A stretch of DNA of 64,000 nt from Pararhodobacter sp. SW119 (GCF_017811755.1 NZ_JADDJF010000015.1:27654-91653); one strand, 5' to 3'; positions 11,333-24,445 are shown, numbered from the stretch's first letter. Translations and numbers: made by a program. The notes: a model not told the origin generated them from the letters alone.

Positions 11333-11422
11333 CCGGCCGCCATAGCGCCAATCGACGCGCGCCGCGACCCATTTCGCGGGGCTTTCGTTGCCGGCCGGTG
11401 GTTTTGCACATAGACTCGCGCA

Positions 11423-12514
11423 GTGGGCAATCAAGGGACGCGCGTGAAGGGAATCATCCGCAAGCTGTTGGGCGAGGGCGAACGGCTGGGACCCGCGGAA
11501 ACGCCGGACGTGCCGGTGCCGACGCTCTGGCTGCTGGGCAAGACCGGCGCGGGCAAGTCCTCGGTCGTGCGCGCCCTGACCGGGGTGGGCGAGGTCGGTT
11601 CCGGCTTCACACCCTGCACCCGAACCGCGCATGCCTTCGACTATCCGGCCGAGACGCCGGTGCTGCGCTTCCTCGATACGCGCGGCCTGGGCGAAGCGGG
11701 CTACGACCCGTCCGAGGATCTGGCCGAGGCCGAGCGCGGCAGCCACATGGTGCTGGTCATCGCGCGGCTCGACGATCCGGTGCAGGGGTCGATCGCGCAG
11801 GCGCTGGCCGCCGTCCGCGCGCGGCGGCCCGAGATGCCGGTCCTGATGGTTCATACCGGCGCCGACCTGCCCGACGACCCCGGCGCGCTGCAGCGGGCCC
11901 GGTCGCGCACGCAGTCGGTCATGGAAAAGGCCGCCGGGGATCCGTTGCCCGCGGTCACGCTGGCCCTGCCCGAAGCCGGCGCGGCCGAGGGGCTGGAGGA
12001 TCTGCGCGGCGCCATCGCCGAACTGCTGCCCGAACTGACGCTGCTGATGATGCGCGAGAAGCGCCGCGACGCCGAGGCGCGCCGCTTTGCCGAATTGCGA
12101 CCGATCGTCATGTGGTACGCCAGCGCCGCCGCGGCGAGCGATGCGGCGCCGCTGGTCGGCGTGGTCAGCGTGCCCGCGCTGCAGGGGGCGATGCTGCACG
12201 CGCTTGCCCGCCGTCAGGGGGTTGACTGGACGGCGGCGCGCGCGGGGCTTTTCGCTTCGGCGCTGGGGTCGGGGATCCTGCTGCGGTACGCGGCGGGTTT
12301 CGCCCTGCGCCAGGGCGCGAAGCTGGTGCCCTTCGTCGGGCAGACGCTGGGCGCGGCGGCGGCGGCAACGGTCAGCTTTGCGGCGACCTACGCCCTGGGG
12401 CGCGTCGCGGCCGCCTGGCTTTTCCGAACCTCTCGGGGCGAGACGGTCGATGCCGCCGATCTGCGCAAGCTCTACGTCGAGGCGCTGAGGAGCGCACGCG
12501 ATGCGCCTCGCTGA
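11423..12514 (+). CDS. Era-like GTPase with C-terminal DUF697-type membrane region
   Basis: GTPase of 363 aa with a GTG start. P-loop GKTGAGKSS at 39-47, switch II DTRGLGEAGYD, and a TGADLPDD stretch where the specificity loop should be, though no clean NKxD is seen. Residues about 230-345 are hydrophobic (SALGSGILLRYAAGF, LVPFVGQTLGAAAAATVSF), as in DUF697. An internal GTG at 11444 is an alternative start. The gene overlaps the next GTPase gene by 14 bp, so the two are probably translationally coupled. Confidence 0.8.
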   Translation: MGNQGTRVKGIIRKLLGEGERLGPAETPDVPVPTLWLLGKTGAGKSSVVRALTGVGEVGSGFTPCTRTAHAFDYPAETPVLRFLDTRGLGEAGYDPSEDLAEAERGSHMVLVIARLDDPVQGSIAQALAAVRARRPEMPVLMVHTGADLPDDPGALQRARSRTQSVMEKAAGDPLPAVTLALPEAGAAEGLEDLRGAIAELLPELTLLMMREKRRDAEARRFAELRPIVMWYASAAAASDAAPLVGVVSVPALQGAMLHALARRQGVDWTAARAGLFASALGSGILLRYAAGFALRQGAKLVPFVGQTLGAAAAATVSFAATYALGRVAAAWLFRTSRGETVDAADLRKLYVEALRSARDAPR

Positions 12515-14045
12515 CCGGCTGCGGATGGTCTGGCTCAGGTGGAACCGGCTGGGGCTGGCCGGTGTGCTGATCCTGCCGCTGGGCATCACCTCGATCCTGG
12601 GCTTCTTGTGGCTGGCCGAGCGTGGATGGCTGCTCTGGTTCGTCCTCGCCTCGGTCCTGCTGTTCGCGGGCTTGCGGGCGGTGCGGCTGGTCCTGCGGAT
12701 GCGGCGCAATCGCGCGGGCTTCACCGCCGCGCCGGTGCGCGAGGCGCCGGCGGTCGAGGCCGACCCCGACTGGTCGGATACGGAGCGCGCCGCTTTTGAG
12801 ACCGCCCGCGCGCACATCCGCAAGCGCGTGAAGGAGCCCCTGACCTGGGAGGACCTGCCCGCCGAGGCCCTGGCCGTGGTCGAGACGGTGGCGCGCGAAA
12901 TCTCGGGCGGCAAGCGCACCGCGCTCGATTTCACCCTGCCCGAGGCCCTGCTGCTGATCGACCGCGTGGCGCTGCGCTACCGCGACTTCCTGCGGGTGAA
13001 CGTGCCGTTTTCGGACCAGTTATCGGTGCGCGCGCTCTACTGGCTCTGGCAGCGCCAGCATGGGGTGCGGCGGGCCTGGGATACCGGGTTTCTGGCCTAT
13101 CGCGGCGTGCGGATCGTTCTCAACCCCGCCGTCGGCCTGCTGCGCGAGGTCGAGCGCGCGGTGACCGCCGGGTTGCAGGAAAGGCTGACCGACCAGTTGG
13201 TGCTCGACAGCCAGGTCATCGTGCTCGAGGAGGCGGCGCAGGCGGCGGTGGATCTTTATTCCGGCCGCCTCAGGTTTTCGGATGCCGAACTGGCCGAGTT
13301 GCAACTGGCCTCGAACGCGCGGGATATGGCCGCGGCGGCAATCCCCGACGATCCGGTGCGGATTCTGGTGCTGGGGCAGGTGAGTGCGGGGAAATCGACG
13401 CTGATCAATGCCTTGCTGGGACACTCGGCGGCCGAGACGGACATGGCACCGACCACCGACCGGCTGACCGCGCACGACTTCGTGCTGGATGACACGCCCT
13501 GCCGGCTGGTCGATACCGAAGGGCTGGACGGCGGCAAGGAGACGCTCAAGTCCCTCTCGGCGCAGATGGTTGAGGCCGATCTGATCCTCTGGGTGCTGCG
13601 CGCCAATCGGCCCGGGCGCGCGCCGGACACCGCGCTGCTTGCGCAGTTCGAGGCGCGGATGGCCGAGCAACCCGCCCGCCGCCGCCCGCCGCTGATCCTT
13701 GTCGCCGCCGCCGCCGATGCGTTGCTGCCCGGCTGGCCCTATCCCGAGGGTCGCCTGCCCGCGGACGAGGCCGACCGGGTCGGGGCGGCGATGGCGGCGA
13801 TCGGGCAGGACATGGGCGGCCGGGTGGTGATCCCGGTGCGGGCCGAAGCGCCGGACTGGAACGTCGACCCGGTGATCGATGCCCTGAGCGCGGCGGTGGA
13901 CGAGGCGCTGATGGTGCAGCGCAATCGACGCCGGCTGGAGGGGGCGGAAAGCTGGAATGTCCGCGAAAACCTCGGCCGGGCCGGCAAGGGGCTGCGCACG
14001 GGCGCGCGGGTCTTCGGACGCCGCCTGCGCGACCGGTTGCGCTGA
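12501..14045 (+). CDS. membrane-anchored dynamin/YcjX-like GTPase
   Basis: Protein of 514 aa. Two membrane segments near residues 17-40 and 42-62, then about 220 residues of helical sequence. The GTPase domain starts at residue 285 with P-loop GQVSAGKST (292-300), Thr-rich switch I (MAPTTDRLT) and switch II VDTEGLDGG. The tail is basic (FGRRLRDRLR). Paired with the preceding GTPase by a 14-bp overlap, so they probably work together, perhaps at the inner membrane. The exact role is unknown; envelope stress or membrane organisation is a guess from similar gene pairs. Confidence 0.8.
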   Translation: MRLADRLRMVWLRWNRLGLAGVLILPLGITSILGFLWLAERGWLLWFVLASVLLFAGLRAVRLVLRMRRNRAGFTAAPVREAPAVEADPDWSDTERAAFETARAHIRKRVKEPLTWEDLPAEALAVVETVAREISGGKRTALDFTLPEALLLIDRVALRYRDFLRVNVPFSDQLSVRALYWLWQRQHGVRRAWDTGFLAYRGVRIVLNPAVGLLREVERAVTAGLQERLTDQLVLDSQVIVLEEAAQAAVDLYSGRLRFSDAELAELQLASNARDMAAAAIPDDPVRILVLGQVSAGKSTLINALLGHSAAETDMAPTTDRLTAHDFVLDDTPCRLVDTEGLDGGKETLKSLSAQMVEADLILWVLRANRPGRAPDTALLAQFEARMAEQPARRRPPLILVAAAADALLPGWPYPEGRLPADEADRVGAAMAAIGQDMGGRVVIPVRAEAPDWNVDPVIDALSAAVDEALMVQRNRRRLEGAESWNVRENLGRAGKGLRTGARVFGRRLRDRLR

Positions 14046-14122
14046 ACGGGGCGGGCCTGCAGGCGTGACGCTGCTTCTGCCCGAGGTTGCCGTGCACACC
14101 CAGAAAGGGCCTCAGCCAAAAG

Positions 14123-14194
14123 TTTCACTGCGGTTAATCGCGCCGAATTTGATATCTATATCAAAGCTATGCAAAAGTGTGCACGCGCGCACAC
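14123..14194 (+). repeat. dispersed convergent-junction element, copy A
   Basis: Box TTTCACTGCGGTTAAT at 14123, then an inverted repeat with arms GTGTGC and GCACAC around ACGCGC at 14177-14194. Spacing from the box GG to the centre is 53.5 bp. An inner dyad TTGATATCTATATCAA lies at 14149-14164. Located between the converging GTPase and sdaA genes. Confidence 0.8.
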
Positions 14195-14239
14195 CTTGCG
14201 CCATTCGCGCCCGGCACGGGGCCAACCGGCGCGCCGGCC

Positions 14240-15613
14240 TCAACAGTTCGGCACGTTGACGGCCAGCCCCCCCAGCGCGGTTTCCTTGTACTTCTCGCTC
14301 ATGTCGGCGCCGGTCTGGCGCATCGCCTCGATGCAGTTGTCGAGCGGCATGAAATGCGTGCCGTCGCCGCGCAGCGCCAGGCTGGCGGCCGAGATCGCCT
14401 TGATCGCGCCCAGCCCGTTGCGTTCGATGCAGGGCACCTGGACCAGCCCCTTCACCGGGTCGCAGGTCATGCCCAGGTGATGCTCCAGCGCGATCTCGGC
14501 GGCGTTCTCGATCTGCTCGGGCGAGCCCCCCAGCACCGCGCAAAGCCCCGCGGCGGCCATCGCCGCGGCCGAGCCGACCTCGGCCTGGCACCCGCATTCG
14601 GCGCCCGAGATCGAGGCATTGTGCTTGATCAGACCGCCGATCGCGGCGGCGGTCAGCAGGAATTCGTCGATCCTGCGCGTGCTTGCCCCCGGCACATGGT
14701 CGAGCCAGTAGCGGATCACCGCCGGCATCACCCCCGCCGCACCGTTGGTCGGCGCGGTGACGACCTGGCCGCCAGCGGCGTTTTCCTCGTTCACGGCCAT
14801 GGCGTAGCAGGACATCCAGTCGTTGATGACATGCGGGGCGGTGATGTTGAGGCCGTATTCGGCGCGCAGCGCCTCGTGGATGGCCTTGGCGCGGCGCCGC
14901 ACCTTGAGTCCGCCGGGAAGCGTGCCGTCGGTCGAGAGCCCCCGGTCGATACAGGCGTTCATCACCTGCCAGATCCGCGCGATGCCGCTGTCCAGATCCG
15001 AAGAGCTGTTCATTTTCAGCTCGTTGGCGCGTTTCATGGCGGCGATCGACTTGCCGCTTTCGCGGGCCATGCGCAGCATTGCGTCGGCGGATTCGAAGGG
15101 GAAGGGGATGTCGGCCTGCGCGTTGCGGGCGTTGCCGGCCTGCATCTCGTCTTCGGTCACGACGAAGCCGCCGCCGATGGAGAAATAGGTTTCGCGAAGG
15201 ATTACATCGCCTTGCGCGTCGGTTGCCATCAGGATCAGGCCGTTGGGGTGGCCGGGGAGGGGGGGGCCGTAGTCGAAATGGAGGTCGCGCGCGGGGTCGA
15301 AGGCGAGGGGGGAGAGGTCTGGTGGGGTAACCTGTTGGGATTCCTTGATTTTCGCCAGTTCAGCCTCGGCCTTTTCGGCGTCGTAGGTGTCGGGCTGGAA
15401 GCCGGCGAGGCCGAGGATTACCGCGCGGTCGGTCGCGTGACCAACGCCGGTGAACGCCAGGGAGCCGTGCAGCGAGGCGCGCAAGCCATTGGCCTTGAAC
15501 GGAGAATTCCGCAGCCGGTCGAGGAATCGGGCGGCGGCGACCATCGGGCCCATCGTGTGCGAGGACGAGGGGCCGATGCCGATCTTGAACATGTCGAACA
15601 CGGACAGGAACAT
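14240..15613 (-). CDS. sdaA: L-serine ammonia-lyase, single-chain iron-sulfur type
   Basis: Converts L-serine to pyruvate and ammonia with a [4Fe-4S] cluster. It has 457 aa. The beta region at the N-terminus has [16 protein letters not shown], and the alpha region has the cluster cysteines in [18 protein letters not shown] and [18 protein letters not shown]. The start at 15613 ([12 protein letters not shown]) is the family start, with CGGAGAA just upstream. A five-unit 11-bp tandem repeat lies 31-84 bp upstream of the start codon. Confidence 0.95.
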   Translation of the reverse strand: MFLSVFDMFKIGIGPSSSHTMGPMVAAARFLDRLRNSPFKANGLRASLHGSLAFTGVGHATDRAVILGLAGFQPDTYDAEKAEAELAKIKESQQVTPPDLSPLAFDPARDLHFDYGPPLPGHPNGLILMATDAQGDVILRETYFSIGGGFVVTEDEMQAGNARNAQADIPFPFESADAMLRMARESGKSIAAMKRANELKMNSSSDLDSGIARIWQVMNACIDRGLSTDGTLPGGLKVRRRAKAIHEALRAEYGLNITAPHVINDWMSCYAMAVNEENAAGGQVVTAPTNGAAGVMPAVIRYWLDHVPGASTRRIDEFLLTAAAIGGLIKHNASISGAECGCQAEVGSAAAMAAAGLCAVLGGSPEQIENAAEIALEHHLGMTCDPVKGLVQVPCIERNGLGAIKAISAASLALRGDGTHFMPLDNCIEAMRQTGADMSEKYKETALGGLAVNVPNC

Positions 15614-15643
15614 CGATTTCTCCGGTTGCGGCGGTGCCAGAAG

Positions 15644-15697
15644 GGTGCTGGCAGGCGTATGGCAAGGGGCTGGCAAGCGTATGGCAAGCGTATGGCA
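15644..15697 (-). repeat. five tandem 11-bp units upstream of sdaA
   Basis: On the plus strand the units are GGTGCTGGCAG, GCGTATGGCAA, GGGGCTGGCAA, GCGTATGGCAA and GCGTATGGCA, starting at 15644, 15655, 15666, 15677 and 15688. All share TGGCA at the same place. The 11-bp period is about one helical turn, so the units face the same side of the DNA. An operator array for sdaA is likely but inferred. Confidence 0.6.
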
Positions 15698-16027
15698 GTT
15701 CCGAACGGTGCCGCAAGGCCTTGGCAAGACATGCCGTCGCTGGCGGCGGGCGGCGGGCGCGCTGTGTCGGCGCAGATGCGGCAGCAAGCCCGGCGTGCGA
15801 GGGGGCTTCGAATGCCTTTCGGCGGGCCGGAACAAAGCCGGGTTCTCAAAGGTCGAAACCGGCGCGCGGGACTGTGCCGGCACTTTGCACCCGAGCGTTG
15901 GCGTTCCGTCGAGGGCGCCTTCGGAGCCGGAGCGTGGACGCCCGGGTGCGGACCGGATGTCCGAGTTCGGCCTCGTCAGCAGGGGGCCGGCAGGACTGCC
16001 CGCCCCTTGCTGTCGCCGGTCAGGTCG
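15698..16027. other. intergenic stretch with no recognised feature
   Basis: GC-rich sequence between the sdaA repeat array and the end of the eRF1-like gene. I see no coding pattern with family similarity, no strong hairpin and no clear promoter. Confidence 0.5.
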
Positions 16028-17149
16028 TCAGATGGCGTATCGCAGGATCGCGGCGAGTTCGGCTTCCTGCGGGATGTCGGCCCGGCGCACGGCGAGAACT
16101 CGCCCGCCATTGGCCAGGACACGTCCGGCAATCTCGTCGATCACGCCGTAGCTTACGGCGCTGTCTTCGGTGTCGAAGGTAATCTCGCCGGTTTCCTCGT
16201 CAATCAGGCCGGGCACGACGCTGTCCATGTCGACAAGCAGCGTGTCGACGGCGCCGAAGGTTGCGGCACGCGCGGCGCGGGCCACTTGCGTGGTTGCACG
16301 GCCTTCGTTTTCGCGCTCGGAATAGAGCCCGGTGAAGTCCGCGACGAGTTCCGCGTTCAGCTGGTCGACGATCTTGCGCGCCTCGGTGCCGAGGTCATGG
16401 GGGGCGATGCGCACCGGGCTTGTCTCGATCGCGGCGTCGGCGAGATGGGCATAGCTGTTGATCGAGCGATAGATCGACAGGAGCGGGTCGGTCGCGGCCA
16501 GGATCAGCGGTTCGGAACGGCCCGACATGAGCCCGCGCAGCGCCGCATCAACCTGGCGGCAGTACTGGCGCAGATGATGTTTCTGGCCTTCGCCGCCGCC
16601 CTGGCGGCCCGAATAGCTGCGCGAATTGACATTGGCGGTGCCGGCGACGCTGGCGGCGTCCTTCGGCAGATCCGGCACACGGATTTCCTGCGCCGGCTGG
16701 TCGCCCAGAAGCTCGATCACCCGCACCTCGTTTTCGGCGAGCGCCAGGATGAAGGCATGCTGCGACATCGAGACGGCGCGCAGCAGCGGCTTGAGGTGAA
16801 AGCGGTCTGCAACCTGCACGGTCTCGGTCAGGTGGTTCGGCAGACGCTGGGTGCGCAGCGAGTCCGGGGTCACGAAGATGGCCAGGCTGTTGGCCTGGGT
16901 GCGCCAGAAATCGTCATCGTCCATCAAGTCGTGAAGCTGTTCCTCGATCGGCCAGATCGTGCGCTTGGCCGCGCCGACCGCTTCGAGTTGCGCGACGGCG
17001 TCGTTGGTCAGTTGCTTCAAGCGCGTGCGGGCGGCGTCGATATGCTGTGTCTCGGGCGTGGTCTTCAGGTAGATGCTGACAAAGGCTTCACCGCGCGCGG
17101 AAACCAGTTTCCTGACTTCGGCGGGCGTGGGAATGTCGACATACAGCAT
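16028..17149 (-). CDS. bacterial archaeo-eukaryotic release factor-like protein (baeRF family)
   Basis: 373-aa protein with the layout of bacterial eRF1/Pelota relatives. The N-terminal domain (1-110) has FVSIYLKT and a hydrophobic AIFVTPDSL. The middle domain has SYSGRQGGGEGQK (about 179-190) where eRF1 carries its GGQ loop, followed by HHLRQYCRQVDAAL, which resembles the helix after GGQ. The C-terminal domain ends with RVLAVRRADIPQEAELAAILRY. A role in ribosome rescue, hibernation or peptidyl-tRNA handling is inferred. It begins 75 bp after pnp with a strong AGGAGA site, but a terminator-like hairpin lies in the gap. Confidence 0.7.
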   Translation of the reverse strand: MLYVDIPTPAEVRKLVSARGEAFVSIYLKTTPETQHIDAARTRLKQLTNDAVAQLEAVGAAKRTIWPIEEQLHDLMDDDDFWRTQANSLAIFVTPDSLRTQRLPNHLTETVQVADRFHLKPLLRAVSMSQHAFILALAENEVRVIELLGDQPAQEIRVPDLPKDAASVAGTANVNSRSYSGRQGGGEGQKHHLRQYCRQVDAALRGLMSGRSEPLILAATDPLLSIYRSINSYAHLADAAIETSPVRIAPHDLGTEARKIVDQLNAELVADFTGLYSERENEGRATTQVARAARAATFGAVDTLLVDMDSVVPGLIDEETGEITFDTEDSAVSYGVIDEIAGRVLANGGRVLAVRRADIPQEAELAAILRYAI

Positions 17150-17175
17150 GGGTTTGTTTCTCCTTGGAAAACGGG

Positions 17176-17204
17176 AAGGCCCCGGCGCGGGGCGCCGGGG
17201 CCTT
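17176..17204 (-). terminator. strong GC hairpin between pnp and the eRF1-like gene
   Basis: Perfect 13-bp arms AAGGCCCCGGCGC and GCGCCGGGGCCTT with a 3-nt loop. On the minus strand it is followed by CCCGTTTTCC, a weak T tract. Probably terminates or attenuates pnp transcription, or protects the pnp mRNA 3' end. The start codon of the next gene is only about 27 nt further on. Confidence 0.7.
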
Positions 17205-17224
17205 GGATGGACTGTGGCGGGCGT

Positions 17225-19357
17225 TCAGCCTTCGGCCTGTTCCGGCGCCAGTTCCTGGCCGGTTTCCTGGTCGACCATCTTCATCGCCAGGCGGACCTTG
17301 CCGCGGTCGTCGAAGCCCAGCAGCTTGACCTTGACTTCCTGCCCTTCCTTCAGCGCGTCGGAGGGGTGGTTCAGGCGCTGCTTGGCGATCTGGCTGACAT
17401 GGACCAGACCGTCGCGCTTGCCGAAGAAGTTCACGAAGGCGCCGAAATCGACGATCTTCACCACGGTGCCAGTGTAGATCTTGCCGACCTCGGGTTCGGC
17501 CACGATCGAGTAGATCATGTCGTAGGCCTTCTTGATCGCGGCCTGGTCGCTGGAGGCGATCTTGATGACGCCGTCGTCGTTGATGTCGACCTTGGCGCCC
17601 GACACTTCCACGATCTCGCGGATGACCTTGCCGCCCGAGCCGATCACTTCGCGGATCTTGTCGGTGGGGACGGTCATCGTCTCGATCTTGGGGGCGTATT
17701 CGCTGAAGCCGGCGGGGGCCGACAGCGCCTTGTTCATCTCGCCCAGGATGTGCAGCCGGCCGTCGCGGGCCTGCGCCAGCGCCTGTTCCATGATCTCGGG
17801 CGTGATGCCGGCGACCTTGATGTCCATCTGCAGGCTGGTGATGCCGTTCTCGGTCCCCGCGACCTTGAAGTCCATGTCGCCGAGGTGGTCTTCATCGCCC
17901 AGGATGTCGGAGAGAATGGCGAACTTGCCGTCGTCTTCCAGGATCAGGCCCATCGCCACGCCGGCCACGGGGGCCTTGAGCGGCACGCCCGCATCCATCA
18001 TCGACAGCGAGCCGCCGCAGACGGTGGCCATCGAGGACGAGCCGTTCGACTCGGTGATCTCGGACACGATGCGGATGGTGTAGGGGAAGTCGGTCACGGC
18101 CGGCAGCACCGCCTGCAACGCCCGCCACGCCAGCTTGCCGTGGCCGATCTCGCGCCGGCCCGGGGGCCCGAAGCGGCCGACCTCGCCCACCGAATAGGGG
18201 GGGAAGTTGTAGTGCAGCAGGAAGGGCGATTTCGACGTGCCGGTCAGCGCGTCGATGAACTGCTCGTCCTCGCCGGTGCCGAGGGTGGCGACGCAGAGCG
18301 ACTGCGTCTCGCCCCGGGTGAACAGCGCCGAGCCGTGGGTGCGCGGCAGCACGCCGGTTTCGGCGACGATCGGGCGGATGGTGCGGGTGTCGCGTCCGTC
18401 GATGCGCGGGGCGCCGTTGATGATGTCGCCGCGCAGGATCGAGGCTTCGAGCTTCTTGAAGGCCGAGCCGAGGTTCTCGTCGACGAGTTCCTCGTCGGTG
18501 AGGGTGTCCTTGACCGCCTGCCGGGCGGCGGCGATGGCGTTGACGCGTTCCTGCTTGTCGCGGATGGCGAAGGCGGCGCGCATCTGATCCTCGCCGGCGG
18601 CCTTCACCTTGGCGTAGAGGTCGGCGTAGTCGGGCGGCTGGAAGTCGAAGGGTTCCTTCGCGGCATCCTCGGCCAGGTCGATGATCAGGTCGATCACCGG
18701 CTGGATGCTGTCATGGGCGAATTTCACCGCGCCCAGCATCTCGGCCTCGGAGAGCTCGTAGGCTTCCGATTCGACCATCATCACGGCGTCGCGGGTGCCG
18801 GCGACGACCAGGTCGAGGCGCTGCTCGGGGTTTTCGCGCAGCTTGTGCATGTCCTCGCAATCGGGGTTGAGCACATACTCGCCACCCTCGAAGCCGACGC
18901 GGCAGGCGGCGATCGGACCCATGAAGGGCGCGCCCGAGATGGTCAGCGCCGCCGAGGCCGCGATCATCGCGACCATGTCGGGCTCGTTGACCAGATCGTG
19001 CGAGAGAACGGTGCAGATGACCAGCACTTCGTTCTTGAAGCCGTCGGCAAAGAGCGGGCGGATCGGCCGGTCGATGAGGCGCGAGGTCAGCGTCTCCTTC
19101 TCGGACGGGCGCGCCTCGCGCTTGAAGAAGCCGCCGGGCACCTTGCCCGCGGCGTAATAGCGTTCCTGGTAGTGCACGGTCAGCGGAAAGAAGTCCTGAC
19201 CCGGCTTCGCCGCCTTGGCGAAGGTGACGTTGGCCATGACCGAGGTCTCGCCCAGGGTGGCGATGACCGAGCCGTCGGCCTGACGGGCCACGCGGCCCGT
19301 TTCCAGCGTGAGCGTATCCTGGCCCCACTGGATCGATTTCTTGGTGATGTTGAACAT
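17225..19357 (-). CDS. pnp: polyribonucleotide nucleotidyltransferase
   Basis: Phosphorolytic 3'-5' exoribonuclease and degradosome component, 710 aa. Two RNase PH-type domains, the first beginning [22 protein letters not shown] and the second containing [23 protein letters not shown]. Then KH ([15 protein letters not shown]) and S1 ([17 protein letters not shown]) domains. The ATG at 19357 has AGGAT just upstream. No rpsO gene precedes it here; the 481 bp upstream are non-coding. Confidence 0.97.
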   Translation of the reverse strand: MFNITKKSIQWGQDTLTLETGRVARQADGSVIATLGETSVMANVTFAKAAKPGQDFFPLTVHYQERYYAAGKVPGGFFKREARPSEKETLTSRLIDRPIRPLFADGFKNEVLVICTVLSHDLVNEPDMVAMIAASAALTISGAPFMGPIAACRVGFEGGEYVLNPDCEDMHKLRENPEQRLDLVVAGTRDAVMMVESEAYELSEAEMLGAVKFAHDSIQPVIDLIIDLAEDAAKEPFDFQPPDYADLYAKVKAAGEDQMRAAFAIRDKQERVNAIAAARQAVKDTLTDEELVDENLGSAFKKLEASILRGDIINGAPRIDGRDTRTIRPIVAETGVLPRTHGSALFTRGETQSLCVATLGTGEDEQFIDALTGTSKSPFLLHYNFPPYSVGEVGRFGPPGRREIGHGKLAWRALQAVLPAVTDFPYTIRIVSEITESNGSSSMATVCGGSLSMMDAGVPLKAPVAGVAMGLILEDDGKFAILSDILGDEDHLGDMDFKVAGTENGITSLQMDIKVAGITPEIMEQALAQARDGRLHILGEMNKALSAPAGFSEYAPKIETMTVPTDKIREVIGSGGKVIREIVEVSGAKVDINDDGVIKIASSDQAAIKKAYDMIYSIVAEPEVGKIYTGTVVKIVDFGAFVNFFGKRDGLVHVSQIAKQRLNHPSDALKEGQEVKVKLLGFDDRGKVRLAMKMVDQETGQELAPEQAEG

Positions 19358-19838
19358 TCAGCGTATCCTGTACGGGGACTACCCGGCCCTCCGGGCCCCC
19401 TGATCCTATGGCGGCCCCATTGCCGCCGGCCCCATCCATCTTGCGTCGAACGCCGGGGCCCGGGCGTCACGTTTCAGATGCGCGGCAGATACAGGAAATT
19501 CCGCACGTTGGAAAGTGTCGTCGATGCGGGGTGGCGGAGCCGGGCGCGGCGCTGAAACCGGGCCGTGGATCGGGTGGGATCGGGTCGCGCCGGGGGGCGG
19601 GGGCGTGCAAGCTTGCACAACTGGCCGCTCACGCGGGAAAAGTGTCTGTGGTTTGCGGAAAATCCCCGCAGGATGAAAAATTCGAACGGAAAATCGTCGC
19701 TTGGTGAAAAGAATCGACGTTTTTCGGCCCCGGACTTTTGCACGGTTTTCGGGCCGTTTTGGGGTCGGGGCGATCGGGCATACCATATCTGGTGGGCCGT
19801 GCGTGCGACGGGGGTCGTTTTCGCCGCGCGCGCCGGGA
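19358..19838. other. 481-bp intergenic region upstream of pnp
   Basis: No supported gene. It holds an AT-richer block (about 19650-19760) that may carry the pnp promoter and leader. Within it AAAATCGTCG and CGACGTTTTT form an imperfect inverted repeat. A palindrome at 19605-19618 is listed separately. Confidence 0.5.
19605..19678 (-). repeat. possible diverged copy of the dispersed palindromic element
   Basis: A perfect 14-bp palindrome GTGCAAGCTTGCAC (19605-19618). On the minus strand TTTCATCCTGCGGGG begins at 19678, so the box-to-centre distance is about 2 bp longer than in the clear copies and GGTTAA is lost. Unlike the others it lies between two codirectional genes (MarR and pnp). Confidence 0.3.
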
Positions 19839-20324
19839 TCAGGCGGGATCCGCAGGGGGGAGGGCGCCCGGTGCTGCGCCCAGCGCCCGGCTGGCCGTGT
19901 CGAGCGCCTTGTGCAGATCCTCGGCGCCCGCTTCGCCAAGGGTGCGCAGCAGCGCCTCGTGGGCGCGGTTCCAGTGTGGAAGTGCCGTTTCCAGCCGGGT
20001 CCTGCCGGCATCGGTCAGGCGGGCGACCCGCACGCGGCGGTCGGTGGGGCTGCGCCCGATCGTGACCAGCCCGGCGGCCTCGATGGCGCGCAGGTTGCGC
20101 GTGAGCGTCGAGATCTCGAGCGCCAGGATATCGGACAGGCGGCCCATCGGTTGCGCGCCGTCGTCGCCCAACGCGATCGCGCCGAGGAGCGTCAGTTGCG
20201 TCGCCTGCAAGCCCGTCGGACGCAGCGCCGCATCATAGAGGCGGGTGATCGCCCGCGCCGTGCGCCGGCTGCGAAAGCAAAGGCATTCCGCCGCCAGAAG
20301 GCGGGCGGCATCCAGATGGTCCAT
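19839..20324 (-). CDS. MarR-family transcriptional regulator
   Basis: 161-aa winged-helix regulator. Recognition region LSDILALEISTLTRNLRAIEAAG, wing IGRSPTDRRVRVARLTDAGR, and dimerisation helices at both ends. The start at 20324 (MDHLDAARLLAAECLCFRSRR) fits MarR length; the frame is open upstream without family similarity. The target is unknown: no obvious efflux or catabolic gene is adjacent except split methionine synthase upstream. A TGCATATGCA palindrome about 75 bp upstream may be its own operator. Confidence 0.88.
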   Translation of the reverse strand: MDHLDAARLLAAECLCFRSRRTARAITRLYDAALRPTGLQATQLTLLGAIALGDDGAQPMGRLSDILALEISTLTRNLRAIEAAGLVTIGRSPTDRRVRVARLTDAGRTRLETALPHWNRAHEALLRTLGEAGAEDLHKALDTASRALGAAPGALPPADPA

Positions 20325-20396
20325 GCGGGAAGGTGCGGCGGCGTCGGTTGGGCGGGGAAGGGGCAATCGCGTCTCGCCTCGGTGGGGGTTATTGCT

Positions 20397-20406
20397 TGCA
20401 TATGCA
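20397..20406. promoter_or_regulatory. possible MarR operator palindrome
   Basis: TGCATATGCA is a perfect 10-bp palindrome in an AT-rich pocket (ATTGCTTGCATATGCACATA) between the metH stop and the MarR start. Autoregulation is a reasonable guess. Confidence 0.4.
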
Positions 20407-20458
20407 CATATCGAGCCGGGGTCAATTCCGTCCCTATCAGCGCATCGCGGGCGGGCGG

Positions 20459-24257
<3,799 letters not shown>

Positions 24258-24338
24258 CGACGGTCGGATCCTCGGTTCTGCGCAGACCCGACAGGTAGAG
24301 CACGAGCAACGTGAAGGAAATGGAGAGATTCTTGACAT

Positions 24339-24361
24339 GAACATGAATGGGTTTCATGTTC
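24339..24361 (-). promoter_or_regulatory. MetR-like operator dyad upstream of split metH
   Basis: Nine-base arms GAACATGAA and TTCATGTTC are separated by five bases. The core matches TGAA-N5-TTCA, the consensus for MetR, the LysR-type activator of metE/metH. No metR gene is in the window. Assignment by motif only. Confidence 0.5.
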
Positions 24362-24445
24362 GGCCCCTGACGCCGGGGGCAACTGTCCGCTTCTGGCGGC
24401 GTCAGCGCGGCGCTGCGGGACCGGCCCAGCGCCCGCGCCGACCCG

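Noticed and set aside
15644..15697. Short CRISPR-like array
   Set aside because: Units are 11 bp without spacers and no cas genes are present; this is a tandem repeat in a promoter region.
14177..19555. Very long open frame on the plus strand across sdaA, the eRF1-like gene and pnp
   Set aside because: It is antisense to three well-supported genes and its product is low-complexity Gly/Arg/Asp/His sequence, as expected from GC-rich codon bias.
24332..24360. TTGACA with 17-bp spacer and CATGTT as a plus-strand promoter
   Set aside because: No plus-strand gene follows, and the sequence is better explained as the metH operator dyad.
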